Both the position numbers and the translations under genes were made by a program. Positions 1 to 6,263 of a DNA stretch of 10,236 nucleotides are shown here, in pieces. The notes under the pieces were generated by a model. The model worked only from the letters and a program-made list of their open reading frames with translations, was not told the DNA's origin and did no database searches. The DNA comes from an uncultured Thermomicrobiales bacterium (GTDB lineage: Bacteria; Chloroflexota; Chloroflexia; Thermomicrobiales; UBA6265): assembly GCA_902806365.1 (NCBI GenBank), contig CADCWJ010000126.1:1-10236 (forward strand). The letters run 5' to 3'. Each line of letters begins with the position of its first letter. Position 1 is the stretch's first letter.

Positions 1-964
1 CATTATCGTGGAACTTCTTGAGCAGGGCGGGGACATCGATGATCGGCCGGACCGTACCCGCTTCACGGAAGAACTCGACCTGGGAATCGTAGAAGATGAC
101 TTCTTCCTTGATGTCGAGCACGATCGCGTTCGCGTCCGACGTGTTGACGATCTCGATCAGGCGATCGACATCGGCCTCGGTCTCGGAGATATTGGGATTC
201 ATGTAGATGGCCTTGATCGGCCTGAGCGGCAGCGCGATCTCGACCGGCGTGTCGGCGCTGGAGGCGGGGAACGAGCCATCGGCATAGCCGGATGCGGTGA
301 TCCGGATCGTCGCCGAGGGATCGACCTGGGTGGCGTCAAGCGCGAACATGCCGTCCTTGCCGGTCATGATGAGCTGGGAACCGTCCGTGATCCGGGCCCC
401 CTGGATTGGCGTGCCATCTTCGGCTGTGACGACGCCCTCGATCGCTGTCGGCGCGGCCGGTGGGGTCGCGACGGCAGCGGCGCCGACCGCCCCTTCGCCA
501 GACTGGAGATTCGAGACCGCGAGTTGGGGATCGGCCTGGGCAGCGACCGGCGCGGCGGCATTACCCGCTATCCCGGCTTTCGGGAGCCGTACCTGGTGCC
601 GCTGGGCTGCCTCCGCCGCAATCGATCCCGTTATCTCCGCAAAGCCATCGGAGGCGATCGTGAAATCGCGGGTCCTTCCATTGGCGGGGACGCGAACGAT
701 TCCGTCGGTGTCCGTCGTGAAGGATTGCGTCCCAAAACTGACCCGTGCTCCGGCGACCGGATTGCCGGTCGCGTCGTCGATCACCTGGAACGCCGTGGTG
801 CCGGGCGAATCACTTGCCAGCTGGACGACGATCGTGGCGGCAAGACCGATCAGCGCAAGGGGAAAGAGCAGGCTGAACTTCCACCCAAGCCAGGGAAGAA
901 ACTCGCGCGTGCTCGCCGGTCGGGCGAACGCTTTTCCGCCGGACGCGTCGAGTGCCTTGATCAT
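1..964 (-). CDS. Membrane-anchored putative glycoside hydrolase (DUF4015/GHL type), C-terminal part beyond the window
   Basis: This is the first 321 codons of a minus-strand gene that leaves the window at base 1. After a short basic N-terminus there is one hydrophobic segment (about residues 29-49), read as a signal anchor. Two beta-sandwich, carboxypeptidase-regulatory-like segments follow (about 56-127 and 174-246). Each has the typical pattern of a 'G.PV.GARV' or 'GTPIQGARI' turn, then 'TD.DG' or 'TGKDG'. An Ala/Pro-rich linker (about 130-173) joins them. From residue 250 the sequence matches the start of DUF4015: KAIYMNP, then the alternation ending in IVLDIKEE (about 281-288), then VPALLKKFHDN. 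The family is predicted to form a TIM barrel acting on extracellular polysaccharide, but the activity is poorly known and the catalytic part is not visible here. The ATG at 964 was chosen because codons upstream look non-coding. An in-frame ATG at 1072 would add 36 residues. Neither start has a strong ribosome binding site. Family call is fairly sure, substrate unknown. Confidence 0.8.
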   Translation of the reverse strand, partial: MIKALDASGGKAFARPASTREFLPWLGWKFSLLFPLALIGLAATIVVQLASDSPGTTAFQVIDDATGNPVAGARVSFGTQSFTTDTDGIVRVPANGRTRDFTIASDGFAEITGSIAAEAAQRHQVRLPKAGIAGNAAAPVAAQADPQLAVSNLQSGEGAVGAAAVATPPAAPTAIEGVVTAEDGTPIQGARITDGSQLIMTGKDGMFALDATQVDPSATIRITASGYADGSFPASSADTPVEIALPLRPIKAIYMNPNISETEADVDRLIEIVNTSDANAIVLDIKEEVIFYDSQVEFFREAGTVRPIIDVPALLKKFHDN

Positions 965-1134
965 TGGCGTGTCAATCCCTGCTTCAAGCGGAGCACGTCG
1001 GCTCGTGTTGCGCCCTGGGCCGATCACGTTCACAAGGCGATGTCCCAGGCAACCGAAATCCCAGCGTACCATGCGGACAAGCCCGACGGCACTGGATTGG
1101 TGACTTTTTGGCAGGTATTTCGCTCGCTGCCGCG

Positions 1135-2088
1135 TCAGTAGCCCTTGCTCTTGTCCACCACATTGAGCAACGGGTCGCCGTTCTGGTACCGGATAAGATT
1201 CTCCTTGAATATCTCGACGACGCGGCGTTCCTTGGGAGCCGATGCTCCAGCCAGATGCGGCGTCAGGATCAGCCGCGGGGCTTCCCAGAGCCGGCTCTCC
1301 TTTGGCAGTGGTTCCTGGGCGGTGACGTCGATGCCGGCTCCGGCGAGGGCGCCGGATTCCAGGGCATCGACGACCGCATCCTCATCGACGATCCCACCCC
1401 GGGAGACCACGATCAGGTAAGCGTCTTTCTTGATCGCGCGGATCATGTCGGCGTTGAGGAGGTTCGCGGTTCCCGGCGTCAGCGGCGCGGAGACAACGAC
1501 CACGTCCGAGAGCGAGAGCATCTCCTCCAGCCGGCTGACCGGCCATACTTCGTCGAGCAGTGGCTCGCCAGCGATGGCCTGGGCATCGACCGCAAGCAAT
1601 TCCATTTCCATCGCCTTGGCACGGCTGGCGATTCCCTTGCCGAGCGCGCCGAAGCCGAGGATGCCCATCGTCAGGCCATTGATCTCGCGCGCGGTGCGGT
1701 ACAACGTGCCCCGTTCCCAATGCTTGCGGCGCTGTTGCTCCATGCTCTCGGGAATGTGCCGCGTCATCGCCAGGAGGAGGGCCAGGGTGTGCTCGCCGAT
1801 CGATGGACCGTGCGCTCCTCGCGTGTTCGTCAGGATCACGTCGCTGGCGACGAGATCGGGGACGCTGGCAACGAACTCGACCCCGGCACTCGAGGACTGG
1901 ATCCACTTCAGTCTGGGCGCGATGCTCAGCAGTTCTGCCGAAGGGTGTCCGTAGAAGATATCCGTTTCTGGCGCGAACTGGGGGATATCCTCACGCGTGC
2001 AGACGGTGATGGTTACACCGGGCACTTCGTCAAGCAGGTGAAAGAAGGCTTCCCCTTCGCGGGACGAGAGCAGTACATTGAGCGACAT
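1135..2088 (-). CDS. D-2-hydroxyacid dehydrogenase, NAD(P)-dependent
   Basis: A 317-residue cytosolic oxidoreductase of the D-isomer-specific 2-hydroxyacid dehydrogenase family, which reduces 2-keto acids (such as glyoxylate or hydroxypyruvate) to D-2-hydroxy acids or the reverse. The Rossmann glycine motif GFGALG is at residues 145-150. An acidic residue (D168, in LLAVDAQ) at the end of the second strand suggests NAD rather than NADP. The catalytic triad is complete: R230 in VSRGGIVDE, E259 in TAQEP and H278 in LTPHLAG. Length is normal for the family. The start is the ATG at 2088, preceded by a TGGAG ribosome binding site about ten bases upstream. A longer open frame back to 2184 overlaps the aldolase gene and adds an Arg/Ser-rich stretch unlike the family, so it was not used. 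The gene lies 67 bases downstream of the aldolase and probably shares its transcript. The precise substrate cannot be read from sequence. Confidence 0.93.
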   Translation of the reverse strand: MSLNVLLSSREGEAFFHLLDEVPGVTITVCTREDIPQFAPETDIFYGHPSAELLSIAPRLKWIQSSSAGVEFVASVPDLVASDVILTNTRGAHGPSIGEHTLALLLAMTRHIPESMEQQRRKHWERGTLYRTAREINGLTMGILGFGALGKGIASRAKAMEMELLAVDAQAIAGEPLLDEVWPVSRLEEMLSLSDVVVVSAPLTPGTANLLNADMIRAIKKDAYLIVVSRGGIVDEDAVVDALESGALAGAGIDVTAQEPLPKESRLWEAPRLILTPHLAGASAPKERRVVEIFKENLIRYQNGDPLLNVVDKSKGY

Positions 2089-2155
2089 GTGACCAGCATC
2101 TCCAGACAAGCACCGGGACCGAAAGCAATCCCGTTCGGTGGATCGTGACGTGATT

Positions 2156-2995
2156 TTAGTAGCGGACGGTCGTTCCGGCCTCACGCGCCTCGGTCAGCAC
2201 CGTCTGGGTGCGATCGGACGCCGACCACTCGATCGACGCGAGGTCTTCCTTGAGGAACCCGATCATGTACCGGAGCTCGCTGGCCATTGCGCAGAACTGG
2301 AAACCCTGACCAATACGCATGTTGACCGCCGCGGCGCCCGAGGTGTGGATGCCGGTGGCAACGCCGTGCTTCTTGCAGGTGTCGCGAATATGCATGATCG
2401 CCTCGACCAGTGCCGGGTCGTCGCTCTCGAGCGGTACGCCGAGGCCGAGTCCCATCGAGGCCGCCAGGTCGTTGGGTCCAATGAAGCATGCATCCACTCC
2501 CGGCACGCTCAGGATCTCGTCGGCGTTGTTGACCCCGTCGATGTGCTCGATCTGGAGCACGAGCAGCACCTGGTCGTTGGCATTGCTGAAATATTCGGCG
2601 CCCGAGGAGCCGAAGCTGATTCCGTGGCGCCCCCCGCCGACGCTCCTGTTTCCGAGCGGGTGGTAGCGCGCGGCCCGGACCGCACGCTCGGCTTCCTCGC
2701 GGGTGTTGACCATCGGCACGACGGTTCCCCACGCTCCGGCGTCGAGCACGCGCTTGAAGTTTTCCGGAGAGTTCCAGGGAATGCGCACCATTGGTGCAAT
2801 CCCGGACGCGGTCATCGCGGCGAACATCTGGGCGAGGGTTCGGATGTCGACCGGGTTATGCTCGGCGTCGATCACGAGCCAGTCGAATCCCAGTTGCGAC
2901 ACCTGTTCGGCGGCCTCGGGCGACGGGAGCGAGAGCCATGTCCCGATCGAGGGTTCTCCGGCCTTGAGCCGTTGCTTGACGTGGTTCATGCGCAT
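2156..2995 (-). CDS. HpcH/HpaI-family class II aldolase (2-keto-3-deoxy acid aldolase)
   Basis: A 279-residue metal-dependent aldolase of the HpcH/HpaI family, which cleaves 2-keto-3-deoxy (4-hydroxy) acids to pyruvate and an aldehyde in the cytosol. The opening RLKAGEPSIGTWLSLPSPE is typical. The active-site residues are in place: H46 in IDAEHNP, R71 in VRIPW, D85 in LDAGAWG, and the metal ligands E150 in LQIEHIDGV and D176 in GPNDLAAS. These sit one position beyond the E. coli HpaI numbering, so the fold is intact. Three in-frame ATGs lie close together (3007, 2995, 2989). An AAGGA directly abuts the first, so it cannot serve it well, and it is 12 bases from the second. I chose 2995, but 2989 is equally possible. 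Relatives include HpaI (homoprotocatechuate pathway), GarL (keto-deoxyglucarate aldolase) and rhamnonate-pathway enzymes. Which substrate applies here is open. The adjacent dehydrogenase suggests a sugar-acid or keto-acid route. Confidence 0.92.
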   Translation of the reverse strand: MRMNHVKQRLKAGEPSIGTWLSLPSPEAAEQVSQLGFDWLVIDAEHNPVDIRTLAQMFAAMTASGIAPMVRIPWNSPENFKRVLDAGAWGTVVPMVNTREEAERAVRAARYHPLGNRSVGGGRHGISFGSSGAEYFSNANDQVLLVLQIEHIDGVNNADEILSVPGVDACFIGPNDLAASMGLGLGVPLESDDPALVEAIMHIRDTCKKHGVATGIHTSGAAAVNMRIGQGFQFCAMASELRYMIGFLKEDLASIEWSASDRTQTVLTEAREAGTTVRY

Positions 2996-3262
2996 GGGGG
3001 TATCCATTCCTTGATTGCGACGACTCGGGAGACCGAGCACGGGCACGCGTTCACCGTTCGGCAACCCTAGCAGAGGATCGCTCGCTTCGGAAGTCGTTGG
3101 AGCGCCCTGCCCGGCACATGCAGGTGATCCTGAGGCCGAGGATGCGTGGGACCGATCGCCCCGCTGCTACGGGGAACAAGCGTCCGAAAACGGCGACGCC
3201 CGGCATGGAACCGGGACAATCGCCATGCTGGGAGGTGAGGACGCACGAAACTGCCTCGCGAG

Positions 3263-3344
3263 ATTGTGAACATTAGCACTATCTTGGCGAATTCAAATGG
3301 AGTTGTCACAATACGTAGACGTTTCCTTCAGGAGAATTCACAAC
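3263..3344. repeat. Three TTGTGA boxes around the candidate promoter (possible operator)
   Basis: On the plus strand ATTGTGA (3263-3269) is the exact inverse of TCACAAT (3306-3312), and a third copy, TCACAA, sits at 3338-3343. The two inverted boxes flank the candidate -35/-10 on either side. Offsets of 42 and 32 bases are close to four and three turns of B-DNA, so the boxes would face the same side of the helix. The pattern would suit a dimeric regulator or looping, but no regulator gene is in the window. Chance occurrence cannot be excluded for 6-7-base motifs. Confidence 0.3.
3270..3296 (-). promoter_or_regulatory. Candidate promoter for the aldolase-dehydrogenase unit
   Basis: On the minus strand a TTGAAT hexamer (3291-3296) is followed after 15 bases by TAATGT (3270-3275). 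A TG one base before the -10 makes an extended -10 element (TGCTAATGT). The spacer is shorter than the usual 16-18, but extended -10 promoters tolerate a weak -35. Transcription would begin near 3263 and give a leader of roughly 270 bases. This AT-richer patch stands out from the GC-rich surroundings. It is a prediction only. Confidence 0.35.
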
Positions 3345-3345
3345 C

Positions 3346-3385
3346 GGCTTGCGAAGCCCGAGGCGGATTTCCCGGACCGGCCGGG
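3346..3385 (-). terminator. Weak tandem hairpins after the GT20 stop codon
   Basis: Two short stems lie 15-55 bases past the stop of the GT20 gene on the minus strand: CCCGG/CCGGG (3371-3385, 5-base loop) and GGCTT/AAGCC (3346-3358, 3-base loop). Neither is followed by a T-run, so if they end transcription it would be as non-canonical GC-rich structures. Evidence is thin. Confidence 0.2.
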
Positions 3386-3400
3386 CTGTGCCATTTCCTC

Positions 3401-5005
3401 TTAGGCGACCCGGTCCGTCCCTCCCGGTTCCCGCAATTCCTGCTCGCTGGCGTGCTCGGCAATATCGGCGAGCTGGTCCCGAAACCAGACCGTCACATCG
3501 TCCTTCTCGACGAGCCGGCGGAGCCGTTGGGCGCGCTGTTGACGTTCCTGGATCGGCATCGTCAGCGCCTGGTAGATCGCGTCGGCGGTCCCCTCGACGT
3601 CGGCGGGCGAGACCATCAGGCACGCATCCCCAAGCTGGAGCGCCGCTCCGGCTCCTTCGGAGAGGACGATCACCCCGCTTCGTTCGTTGATCAGGGCACC
3701 TTCCTTGGCGACCAGGTTCATGCCGTCAATGATCGAGTTGACCATCAGCACGTCGTACCATTTCATGGCGGCCAACACTCGCGGATAACTCTCTCCCATG
3801 ATGATCTGGATTGGCTGCCAGCCGGTCTCGACATTGGCGTACTTGGCGTTGATCCGCCCGATCGTCGCGCTCATGTCGTCGAGATAGTCCCGGTACTCGG
3901 CGACATCCATCCGCGACGGCTGGGTGACGGCGATGAAGTTGACCCGGTTCTGGTATTCGGGGTGGGCCTCAAGAAACCGGTCGAACGCGTGGAAGCCACG
4001 GATGATGTTCTTGCTGGGCTCGGCGCGATCGACCCGCAGGATCGTGAACTCGTTCCAGTGCGTCGGAAGATACCGCTCGTAGGCCCGGGCCTCCTGACTG
4101 TAGGCCGTCTTGCGGACCGCCTCGGCATCGATCGAGATCGGATAGTGCCGGACTTCGGTTGTGCGACCGTTCAACGATACGGTGCTGTTGGTGTAATCGA
4201 TGACGCACCCCGGCACATAGGCCTCGCAGGTGTTCATGAAGCTGCGCGCATGGTCCGGAATCTGAAAGCCGACGATGTCGCAGCCCAGGAGGCCCTCGCA
4301 GATGACCAGACGCATCTCGCGCGGGAGCAGGCGCCAGTAATCCGGGTCCGGCCAGGGGATGTGGACGAAGTGCTGGATGATCGCGTTGGGCCGCTTTCGG
4401 CGGATCATGCCGCCGGCGAGGTAGAGCTGATAATCCTGCAGCATGATCACCGGTTCACGGTCGAACTGCGCGCAGGCGACCAGGATCTCGTCGGCGAACA
4501 TCTGGTTTACGGCGACGTACCCTTCGCGCCACGCATCCCACGTTTCGTGCGTGATGTCCGGCGACCGGGGCGTATCCCAAAGATAATGTTGCAGGAACCA
4601 GAGCAGGGGATTGCTGATCACGTTGTAGTACTTGTGATAGGCGTCCGGCGACGGCACGACAAAGCGGAGCTTGAAGCGCGAGGTGGCACCGTGATCGGCT
4701 ATGAGCGCTTCACCCTGGTCGTTCGCGGCGTGGGCCCGAGCCCGGTCGCCATCGGTCATGACCGCCGCGATCCAGGTTGCCTGATGCCCCTGAAGGACCG
4801 CGCTTACGGCCGTGACCAGGCCACCGCTGCCTTGACGCGCCGAGAAGGAGCCGTCGGGCTGCTGGGCGAAGGTGACCGGACCACGATTTGAGGCGACGAT
4901 CAACTGACGGTCCGCGAGCACGGAGTCGACAAGCGCCTGCTTGTCGTCGATCGCCTGCTTCTCGCTATCGAGCGCGGTGAATCCCATGTCGGACGGTGAG
5001 CGCAC
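3401..5005 (-). CDS. GT20-family glycosyltransferase, trehalose-6-phosphate synthase-like
   Basis: A 534-residue cytosolic retaining glycosyltransferase of family GT20, whose best-known member (OtsA) joins a nucleotide-activated glucose to glucose-6-phosphate to make trehalose-6-phosphate. Visible landmarks in order are VASNRGPV (37-44), GSGGLVTAV (59-67), YYN...LWFLQHYLWD (126-144), QDYQL (190-194), HFVHIPWPDPDYWRLLP (212-228), RVDRAEPSKN (324-333) and IDGMNLVAKE (426-435). The aspartate of the HDYH motif (D191) and the histidine of HIPWP (H215) are kept, as are the acidic residues D427 and E435. Both histidines of HDYH are replaced by glutamine, and the usual R-L-D-Y-x-K loop is longer (R324 to K332). 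These departures leave the acceptor and donor uncertain. No OtsB phosphatase lies nearby. The start is a GTG with an AGGAG eight bases upstream, clearly better than later ATGs. Likely role is a trehalose-type compatible solute, but glucosylglycerol-phosphate or another product is possible. Confidence 0.88.
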   Translation of the reverse strand: MRSPSDMGFTALDSEKQAIDDKQALVDSVLADRQLIVASNRGPVTFAQQPDGSFSARQGSGGLVTAVSAVLQGHQATWIAAVMTDGDRARAHAANDQGEALIADHGATSRFKLRFVVPSPDAYHKYYNVISNPLLWFLQHYLWDTPRSPDITHETWDAWREGYVAVNQMFADEILVACAQFDREPVIMLQDYQLYLAGGMIRRKRPNAIIQHFVHIPWPDPDYWRLLPREMRLVICEGLLGCDIVGFQIPDHARSFMNTCEAYVPGCVIDYTNSTVSLNGRTTEVRHYPISIDAEAVRKTAYSQEARAYERYLPTHWNEFTILRVDRAEPSKNIIRGFHAFDRFLEAHPEYQNRVNFIAVTQPSRMDVAEYRDYLDDMSATIGRINAKYANVETGWQPIQIIMGESYPRVLAAMKWYDVLMVNSIIDGMNLVAKEGALINERSGVIVLSEGAGAALQLGDACLMVSPADVEGTADAIYQALTMPIQERQQRAQRLRRLVEKDDVTVWFRDQLADIAEHASEQELREPGGTDRVA

Positions 5006-5225
5006 GGTTGAATCTCCTGACCTCTTGGCTCTCGATTCCTGATCGCCCCGGCCCGGCTACCCCTCCCGAGCCGCGCCTTCATTCTATCAACTGATTTCCA
5101 CCACCATGGGCCGCGATCGAGGACACCGTTCCCGGAACGCGCCGGGGAGATCCGCCGTCAATGCGAGCGCCGGCCACGAGAATCCGGGCCGGCGCTGTCG
5201 AGTATCGCTCGAATCGGGTGACGCA
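5006..5225. promoter_or_regulatory. Leader/intergenic region upstream of the GT20 gene
   Basis: This gap of 220 bases separates the HMA-like gene from the GT20 start. Near the GT20 gene it has the AGGAG ribosome binding site (just upstream of 5005). Further up on the minus strand there is a TAGAAT (around 5091-5096) that could act as a -10 element, though no good -35 is seen. Its upstream end carries the long hairpin listed separately. No gene is supported here. Confidence 0.25.
5166..5196 (-). terminator. Strong GC-rich hairpin after the HMA-like gene
   Basis: A perfect 10-base inverted repeat (AGCGCCGGCC at 5166-5175, GGCCGGCGCT at 5187-5196) with an 11-base loop, starting about 30 bases past the stop of the minus-strand HMA-like gene. 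It is the strongest hairpin I found in the intergenic DNA of the window. There is no U-tract on the minus side, so it is either a non-canonical terminator or an RNA 3'-end stabiliser separating the small gene from the GT20 gene. Confidence 0.45.
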
Positions 5226-5450
5226 TCAGGACATCGGGGGCAAACCGCCCTTGGCGAGCAAGGCTTCGACCTCGTCGGTGGCTATCCTTGTGGGATCGAT
5301 GTCGACATCGAGCAGTTTGCTCTCGACCGACGCATGAATGTTGGCGGCACCGTCGACATCCGCGAGGATCTCATGGATCGTTTCGAGGCACCGACCGCCG
5401 CTGATCGCGGGAACCCGTACCGTGAGATGGATTCGTGTCGCCTGAACCAT
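5226..5450 (-). CDS. Small HMA-fold protein lacking the CxxC metal site
   Basis: A 74-residue protein with the heavy-metal-associated domain pattern (beta-alpha-beta-beta-alpha-beta). A first strand (about 5-13) leads to the loop AISGGRC, then the helix LETIHEIL (22-29), the DVDGA turn (31-35), the strand pair ending in LDVDIDPTRI (47-56), the helix DEVEALLAKGG and a short tail. In copper chaperones the loop reads GMTCxxC. Here the first cysteine is glycine and only C21 remains, so classic two-cysteine Cu(I) binding is not expected. It could bind metal as a dimer, use another ligand, or have lost metal binding. The ATG at 5450 has an AAGGA eight bases upstream, which supports expression. The gene stands alone upstream of the GT20 gene with a strong hairpin between, and no copper ATPase or CsoR gene is in view. 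The fold call is by pattern and fairly likely; the role is unknown. Confidence 0.7.
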   Translation of the reverse strand: MVQATRIHLTVRVPAISGGRCLETIHEILADVDGAANIHASVESKLLDVDIDPTRIATDEVEALLAKGGLPPMS

Positions 5451-5791
5451 GCAAGGTGTCCTTTTTTGCCATCATGCGGGGCGCCGCCGTTGGCGACTCG
5501 GAACGTTGATGGTCGATGACCCGCACGATTCGTACCCGTCATGGTGGCCAGCCCTGGCTCCCTGGCGAGCCCGCGGGGCCCGGACATGACGCAATCCTTC
5601 GGGAACGCTGGTGTACCATTGGAGCCGACATTGAGGAGAACGTGCCTGCCTGGAAGTGGACACGGTGTTCCTCTTCAGGGGGTGGAGTTTGCGGATCGGA
5701 TGCACAGCCGATGAGTGATCATGAAAGCGTCGAAGAGGATCGGGAGGGGCGTCACGCCTTCCGGACGCGCCGCAGCCGGCGAGAAGACGAC
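5451..5791. promoter_or_regulatory. Divergent intergenic region
   Basis: This 341-base stretch separates the minus-strand HMA-like gene from the plus-strand zinc-ribbon gene and must hold both promoters. On the minus side only the AAGGA ribosome binding site for the HMA-like gene is clear. On the plus side TACCAT (5614-5619) could be a -10 element, and GAGGAG (5633-5638) sits just before an in-frame GTG at 5642, an alternative start for the zinc-ribbon gene. A small stem (GGCTC/GAGCC, 5556-5571) is also present. No conserved operator or independent gene is recognisable. Confidence 0.4.
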
Positions 5792-6148
5792 ATGGTGACA
5801 GACCATCAGGCGGTGCCGTCCGAGCGTACCGACCAACGCGTCTGCCCATGGTGCCAGAGCACCGACACGCGGCTGGTCCAAAGAGGATTCGTCGGTCCGA
5901 CCGACGAGCGGGATCAGTATTTCACCTGCTCCTCGTGCAACCGGCTCACCTACGAGATTGTCTCGCGGACCGTGCGCGACATGAAGCTCGGCCAGTTCCG
6001 CGTTGGTGGAACCTTTCGCGACAGTGCTCGCCAAACGAAATACACGATCAGCCGCGTGCTCAAGGTTGGCTTCAACGAGCTGCTTCTCTATGTGAAACCG
6101 GTTGTGCCCTCCAGCGCGAGCCACACCCGCCCCAGGTCCAGGAATTGA
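5792..6148 (+). CDS. Small zinc-ribbon protein of unknown function
   Basis: A protein of about 118 residues that I cannot assign to a named family. Its N-terminal third contains a four-cysteine zinc ribbon: CPWC (residues 18-21) and CSSC (46-49), with 24 residues between the pairs. The rest is a compact, probably beta-rich domain with GQFRVGGTFRD (about 67-77), TKYTISRVLK and NELLLYVKPVV, then a basic, disordered tail. A zinc ribbon of this type may bind nucleic acid, a protein, or only help folding. The start is unsure: ATG 5792 is used because codons before it look less like coding sequence. ATG 5711 would add 27 polar residues. GTG 5642, with GAGGAG three bases upstream, would add 50. The gene precedes prfC by 115 bases on the same strand, but with a possible hairpin between, so operon membership is unproven. 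Confidence 0.65.
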   Translation: MVTDHQAVPSERTDQRVCPWCQSTDTRLVQRGFVGPTDERDQYFTCSSCNRLTYEIVSRTVRDMKLGQFRVGGTFRDSARQTKYTISRVLKVGFNELLLYVKPVVPSSASHTRPRSRN

Positions 6149-6155
6149 GCGAGGA

Positions 6156-6203
6156 CCGGGTCGCTCGCCGGATAGCAGGCCGCGTTACGCCGGTATGACC
6201 CGG
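6156..6203 (+). terminator. Possible hairpin between the zinc-ribbon gene and prfC
   Basis: CCGGGTC (6156-6162) and GACCCGG (6197-6203) form a perfect 7-base inverted repeat enclosing 34 bases, beginning eight bases after the zinc-ribbon stop codon. The loop is long and no T-run follows, so a terminator role is doubtful. The remaining bases up to the prfC start carry only its ribosome binding site. Confidence 0.2.
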
Positions 6204-6263
6204 CCGAACTAATCCCTCGCACCATGGCTCGCTATCCAGATTCATCAGAACAGGGGCCTTTTC

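Larger units (their letters stand above)
3008..3400. other. Intergenic region between the GT20 gene and the aldolase gene
   Basis: About 390 bases without a credible gene. Going along the minus strand, it holds two short hairpins just after the GT20 stop, three TTGTGA-type boxes, a candidate extended -10 promoter, and then about 270 bases of likely 5' leader before the aldolase. The leader contains several small GC-rich stems: 3199-3215 (CCCGG/CCGGG, 7-base loop), 3159-3174 (CCCCG/CGGGG, 6-base loop) and 3127-3143 (ATCCT/AGGAT). I could not match it to a known riboswitch or T-box. An 80-codon minus-strand open frame at 3067-3309 has no family features and was not called. Confidence 0.6.

Noticed and set aside
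970..985. TTGACA near 965-980 on the minus strand as a promoter for the DUF4015 gene
   Set aside because: It lies immediately before the start codon, and no -10 hexamer follows at a suitable distance.
3008..3260. Known riboswitch or T-box in the aldolase leader
   Set aside because: No recognisable conserved core (for example the T-box TGG..CCGCG sequence) was found by eye; only small generic stems.
3067..3309. 80-codon minus-strand open frame between the GT20 and aldolase genes
   Set aside because: No family features, Arg/Pro/His-rich composition, and it covers the candidate promoter region. More likely leader than gene.
8..4891. Very long plus-strand open frames (8-1141, 964-2148, 2138-3070, 3266-4891)
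   Set aside because: They lie antisense to minus-strand genes with clear family motifs. Their translations are Arg/Asp/Gly-rich without any recognisable domain, as is usual for the antisense frame of GC-rich genes.
5106..5849. Short open frames in and around the divergent region (for example 5106-5519, 5282-5587, 5472-5849)
   Set aside because: Overlap the HMA-like gene or the zinc-ribbon gene in other frames and have low-complexity translations.
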